DNA from: Acinetobacter sp. WCHA55
GTDB lineage: Bacteria > Pseudomonadota > Gammaproteobacteria > Pseudomonadales > Moraxellaceae
Reading direction: 5' to 3'
Assembly: GCF_002165305.2 (NCBI RefSeq)
Contig: NZ_CP032285.1
Span: forward strand, 1 to 64,000
Length of the DNA: 64,000 nucleotides
Each line of letters starts with the position of its first letter. Position 1 is the stretch's first letter. Shown here one piece after another: positions 62,601 through 64,000 of this stretch. The position numbers and the translations under genes are program-made. The notes under the pieces are model-generated. The model was given only the letters and a program-made list of their open reading frames with translations, was not told the origin of the DNA and ran no database searches.

Positions 62601-64000
62601 CCTGATTGATATTAATCAGCGTACAGTTTTTGGCAAATTTGATGTTGAAGTACAAAAAGAATTTGAGGTGATTAAGGATCTTCTCAAACCTAATGTAGCT
62701 TTTCAGAATAACGTTAAATATTTTTCTCTAACAGCTGAAGAAGAGAACGTACAGTTCAATAGTGAATCTGAATACTTTAACACTCAGCTAGAAAATGCTG
62801 TAAAGCACTATGAAGATCACCACGGCGCAATCAAGATCCCTGATCATGATTTGTTTATAACTGTGTTTCAAAAGAATGATCTTCAGTATATACGCCTCTA
62901 CAATCATAAAGACAAAAATGCGCCGTTTATTGGGCATTCAGTTTCCCTAGATGCCAATATACATAAGGCTACTGGCTTTAATGATAGAGATGCGGTTAAA
63001 ACGTCTGCGAATGCTTTGTTTAAGTTATCGACTTCACGCAACAGCATGACGTTTATGCCTCCAGCTAAGTTCACTTTTGAAAAATATTACGAGTCAGATC
63101 TCAACTTCTTCAAAGCTAAAGATAGTCAGCAAACTTTAATCAATAAAGTGTTTACGTCTTTACCAAACAAGATGTTCCAGTACATTTCTGATCATCCATC
63201 TAATTTCAACTCTAAATTAGATTTCATCAGCAATCTTAATTCTGCAACATACGAAAAGTTTGAGGATCTTAGCTACGATAAAAAACCGAATGAAGTCACT
63301 GAGCTTCTGAGCAACATCTCTCCAGCGTACACCTATGTTATCGCTCATGTAGATGGCCAGACAGCAATCATGCCTAAAAACTTAACCAAAGTTTTTGATG
63401 TTCAGGCATTTGAAGAAGTTCATCCGTTTGATTTGGTGAACTCTAAACTTCAGAAAAGTGATCTTAAAGAACTTTTTAGCAATGGTATCAATGGTGAACC
63501 TGATCCGTTCATTAATAAGCTCAAATTTAGTGTTGTATTAAACCGTGTAGGTAATCCAGAACTTGAGGATATTCAGCCTAGATTTATGTTAGAGCAGATC
63601 GCCGTGAATGAGGCGTTTGCAGAAAAATATAAAACCTTAACCGCTTTAAATGAAGTCAATGCCGTCATGCTTGAGCATGTCAAAGCATTACAAGATACGA
63701 TTAAACAGGCTTATGCTGAGCATTTTGTAGGTTCCAACCCTAAAGTTCACCAATACAAGTTGCTAAACAAATCATCTCAACAAGATGAAACACCGCAATT
63801 GTTTATGGTTGATACGGACTATGAGCCTCAATTAACTGCCGTGCTTCTTCGTATACCGTCTCATGACTATCAGTATCAATTGATTACTGGTTTTGATGAT
63901 GTAGACCAGTTTAGTCACGAAATCTTAAATGCTATCGAATCTAAGGTTAATTTCGGTACCACTTTAGAGCAATTAGCACTATCTAACTTGCCTGAAATTC
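59608..64000 (+). CDS. Third giant protein, 3' end beyond the window
   Basis: The frame is open from the GTG at 59608 (AGGAGA, 8 bases upstream) to the window end: at least 1464 residues. The first 230 residues match the 51313 giant module by module: VKWPNLTGLGARLVVSP (start), DLNDLQKVFP, EDIYLTN, RLQDYGYENIFSKVYLDEES and LLIIDDLRHIPEIF. The rest is helical, charged and unrecognised; no catalytic motif appears in the visible part. If it follows the other two giants, an enzymatic or LPD-type domain should lie in the unseen C-terminal part. Likely a polyvalent protein of the same element. Confidence 0.85.
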   Translation, partial: MNEVKWPNLTGLGARLVVSPANNFRPKTAMLVVNEFEQFKKSIEQNSSKQFEQVLMDAHFYEVQNDDGIHAYYYKNPAKSGIDLNDLQKVFPAFTNDMKVPTKQEDIYLTNLPFKKNIPNWKSYFASATERLSAFPEVYVSKLNNGSNILDTLKTSLQESNKSYLAQFQSSKIPFNRLQDYGYENIFSKVYLDEESAMASGESLDNLAKIKLSPFAVPVNYEKDGSLLIIDDLRHIPEIFAHDPYEALGLNDNINLVHFAHEYESTFNQLIEHGRGNRMFNMSFKDVDAYVQKLASDLVVIDRVFNQQQLPYPKLLESAKQGIPAFYKDEHGTWMASKQGIETRLVDKMVYDAAMLRHDVLQQMVRQMPTGKVFFADLSQEFSEFSVNIVPKFNALYDHQSAEIKQRKLEEQLNESNVNEILNDLDVNFEATEKASITESDLLNIANDLPTPEIDDVAVLKELLKFPEELLDARGNDKVRDFAPSMLEIRQILDVYVIPKATEQAQQIEKQYSDYLNQKYAEIQDVVRSATQTKNFSVDDIQAISDEIDTHNVEISKQYNEVKKVLWQSETLVSGITSATNTFLFNKNSFYYAKDENGKFVGFESEVESNQHKADLFKLLSKQFDNQLVSINTPELQEFVNNETAVDMLMSRTNNYVEQNINDFVAGDFSAPLELEQDVQRLELSDLCTADLANNDKLASAYFEEFTRLLDESNFDEAFLKQSLSQTKSASFLKNGVNEILFRNLLVPNASENFNRKTKSDSVPEDILAKTSSHTDGFSLDRQFNRFVEVQSFQKALTAKYPQQDWSFITKDDRGENIKSIAEDMQSDMEEDRKDAKDLLSSIERQFYSKNSTLFVSNMDLAADEIYVQIKPTGDIDDLKVKTVKSNEFDENKHFSLSTDGYKATNQAYANIAKYFVEKTLYLEDGDYDKAQKLAALVIAGEDKELKQETKKVFGVELTADDLKQVQSMQLEDGKLQLNKTALPNHNYNNIQLFNYLNLIDINQRTVFGKFDVEVQKEFEVIKDLLKPNVAFQNNVKYFSLTAEEENVQFNSESEYFNTQLENAVKHYEDHHGAIKIPDHDLFITVFQKNDLQYIRLYNHKDKNAPFIGHSVSLDANIHKATGFNDRDAVKTSANALFKLSTSRNSMTFMPPAKFTFEKYYESDLNFFKAKDSQQTLINKVFTSLPNKMFQYISDHPSNFNSKLDFISNLNSATYEKFEDLSYDKKPNEVTELLSNISPAYTYVIAHVDGQTAIMPKNLTKVFDVQAFEEVHPFDLVNSKLQKSDLKELFSNGINGEPDPFINKLKFSVVLNRVGNPELEDIQPRFMLEQIAVNEAFAEKYKTLTALNEVNAVMLEHVKALQDTIKQAYAEHFVGSNPKVHQYKLLNKSSQQDETPQLFMVDTDYEPQLTAVLLRIPSHDYQYQLITGFDDVDQFSHEILNAIESKVNFGTTLEQLALSNLPEI

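Overview
The window is accessory DNA, most likely part of a large plasmid (or a related phage-plasmid or integrative element) of a low-GC gammaproteobacterium. Acinetobacter is the best guess, from the AT-rich composition, the codon use and the insertion-sequence types (IS66, IS5, IS3 and IS1595 families). I see no rRNA, tRNA, CRISPR array or core chromosomal gene. I also see no recognisable relaxase, coupling protein or type IV secretion ATPase, so mobility is inferred.

Layout: (1) 1-1763 is a mobile-element edge: an IS66 transposase gene cut by the window start, inserted into an IS5-family transposase whose last codons and right end remain. (2) 1857-8423 is a two-gene leftward module: a 1.7-kb-codon protein with a NERD nuclease domain, two degenerate kinase-like domains and an SF1 helicase, plus a 458-aa winged-helix partner. 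It looks like an anti-mobile-element defence system of unusual architecture. (3) 8472-9356 is AT-rich, without a convincing gene. (4) 9357-29889 is a leftward block of mostly unrecognised plasmid genes (lipoproteins, small membrane proteins, an M48-like peptidase, a possible HTH regulator, an LPD1/zincin protein, and a possible replication initiator at 27434-29224), broken by an IS3-family element that carries a nested IS1595-like element (17527-19509).

(5) 29890-31560 is the non-coding divergence point. It holds nine copies of an 84-bp repeat with conserved RNA-like hairpins, then an origin-like segment with paired 21-bp-phased repeats and DnaA-box-like sequences. (6) From 31561 to the window end all genes read rightward: a DarB-like methyltransferase plus Strawberry-notch helicase giant (2210 aa), several unknown large proteins, four consecutive exported proteins with very basic signal peptides (three of them paralogues), a 2428-aa giant with an LPD1/HExxH domain, and a third giant (at least 1464 aa) running off the window.

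How it may work together: the three giants share N-terminal modules and resemble the 'polyvalent proteins' that phages and conjugative elements are thought to send into a recipient cell with their DNA, for example to resist restriction. A 10-bp element, TAGTATATAC, stands upstream of several of the main transcription units on both sides of the origin and may be a plasmid-wide operator. A small HTH-like protein (22226-22648) encoded beside one copy is a natural candidate regulator.
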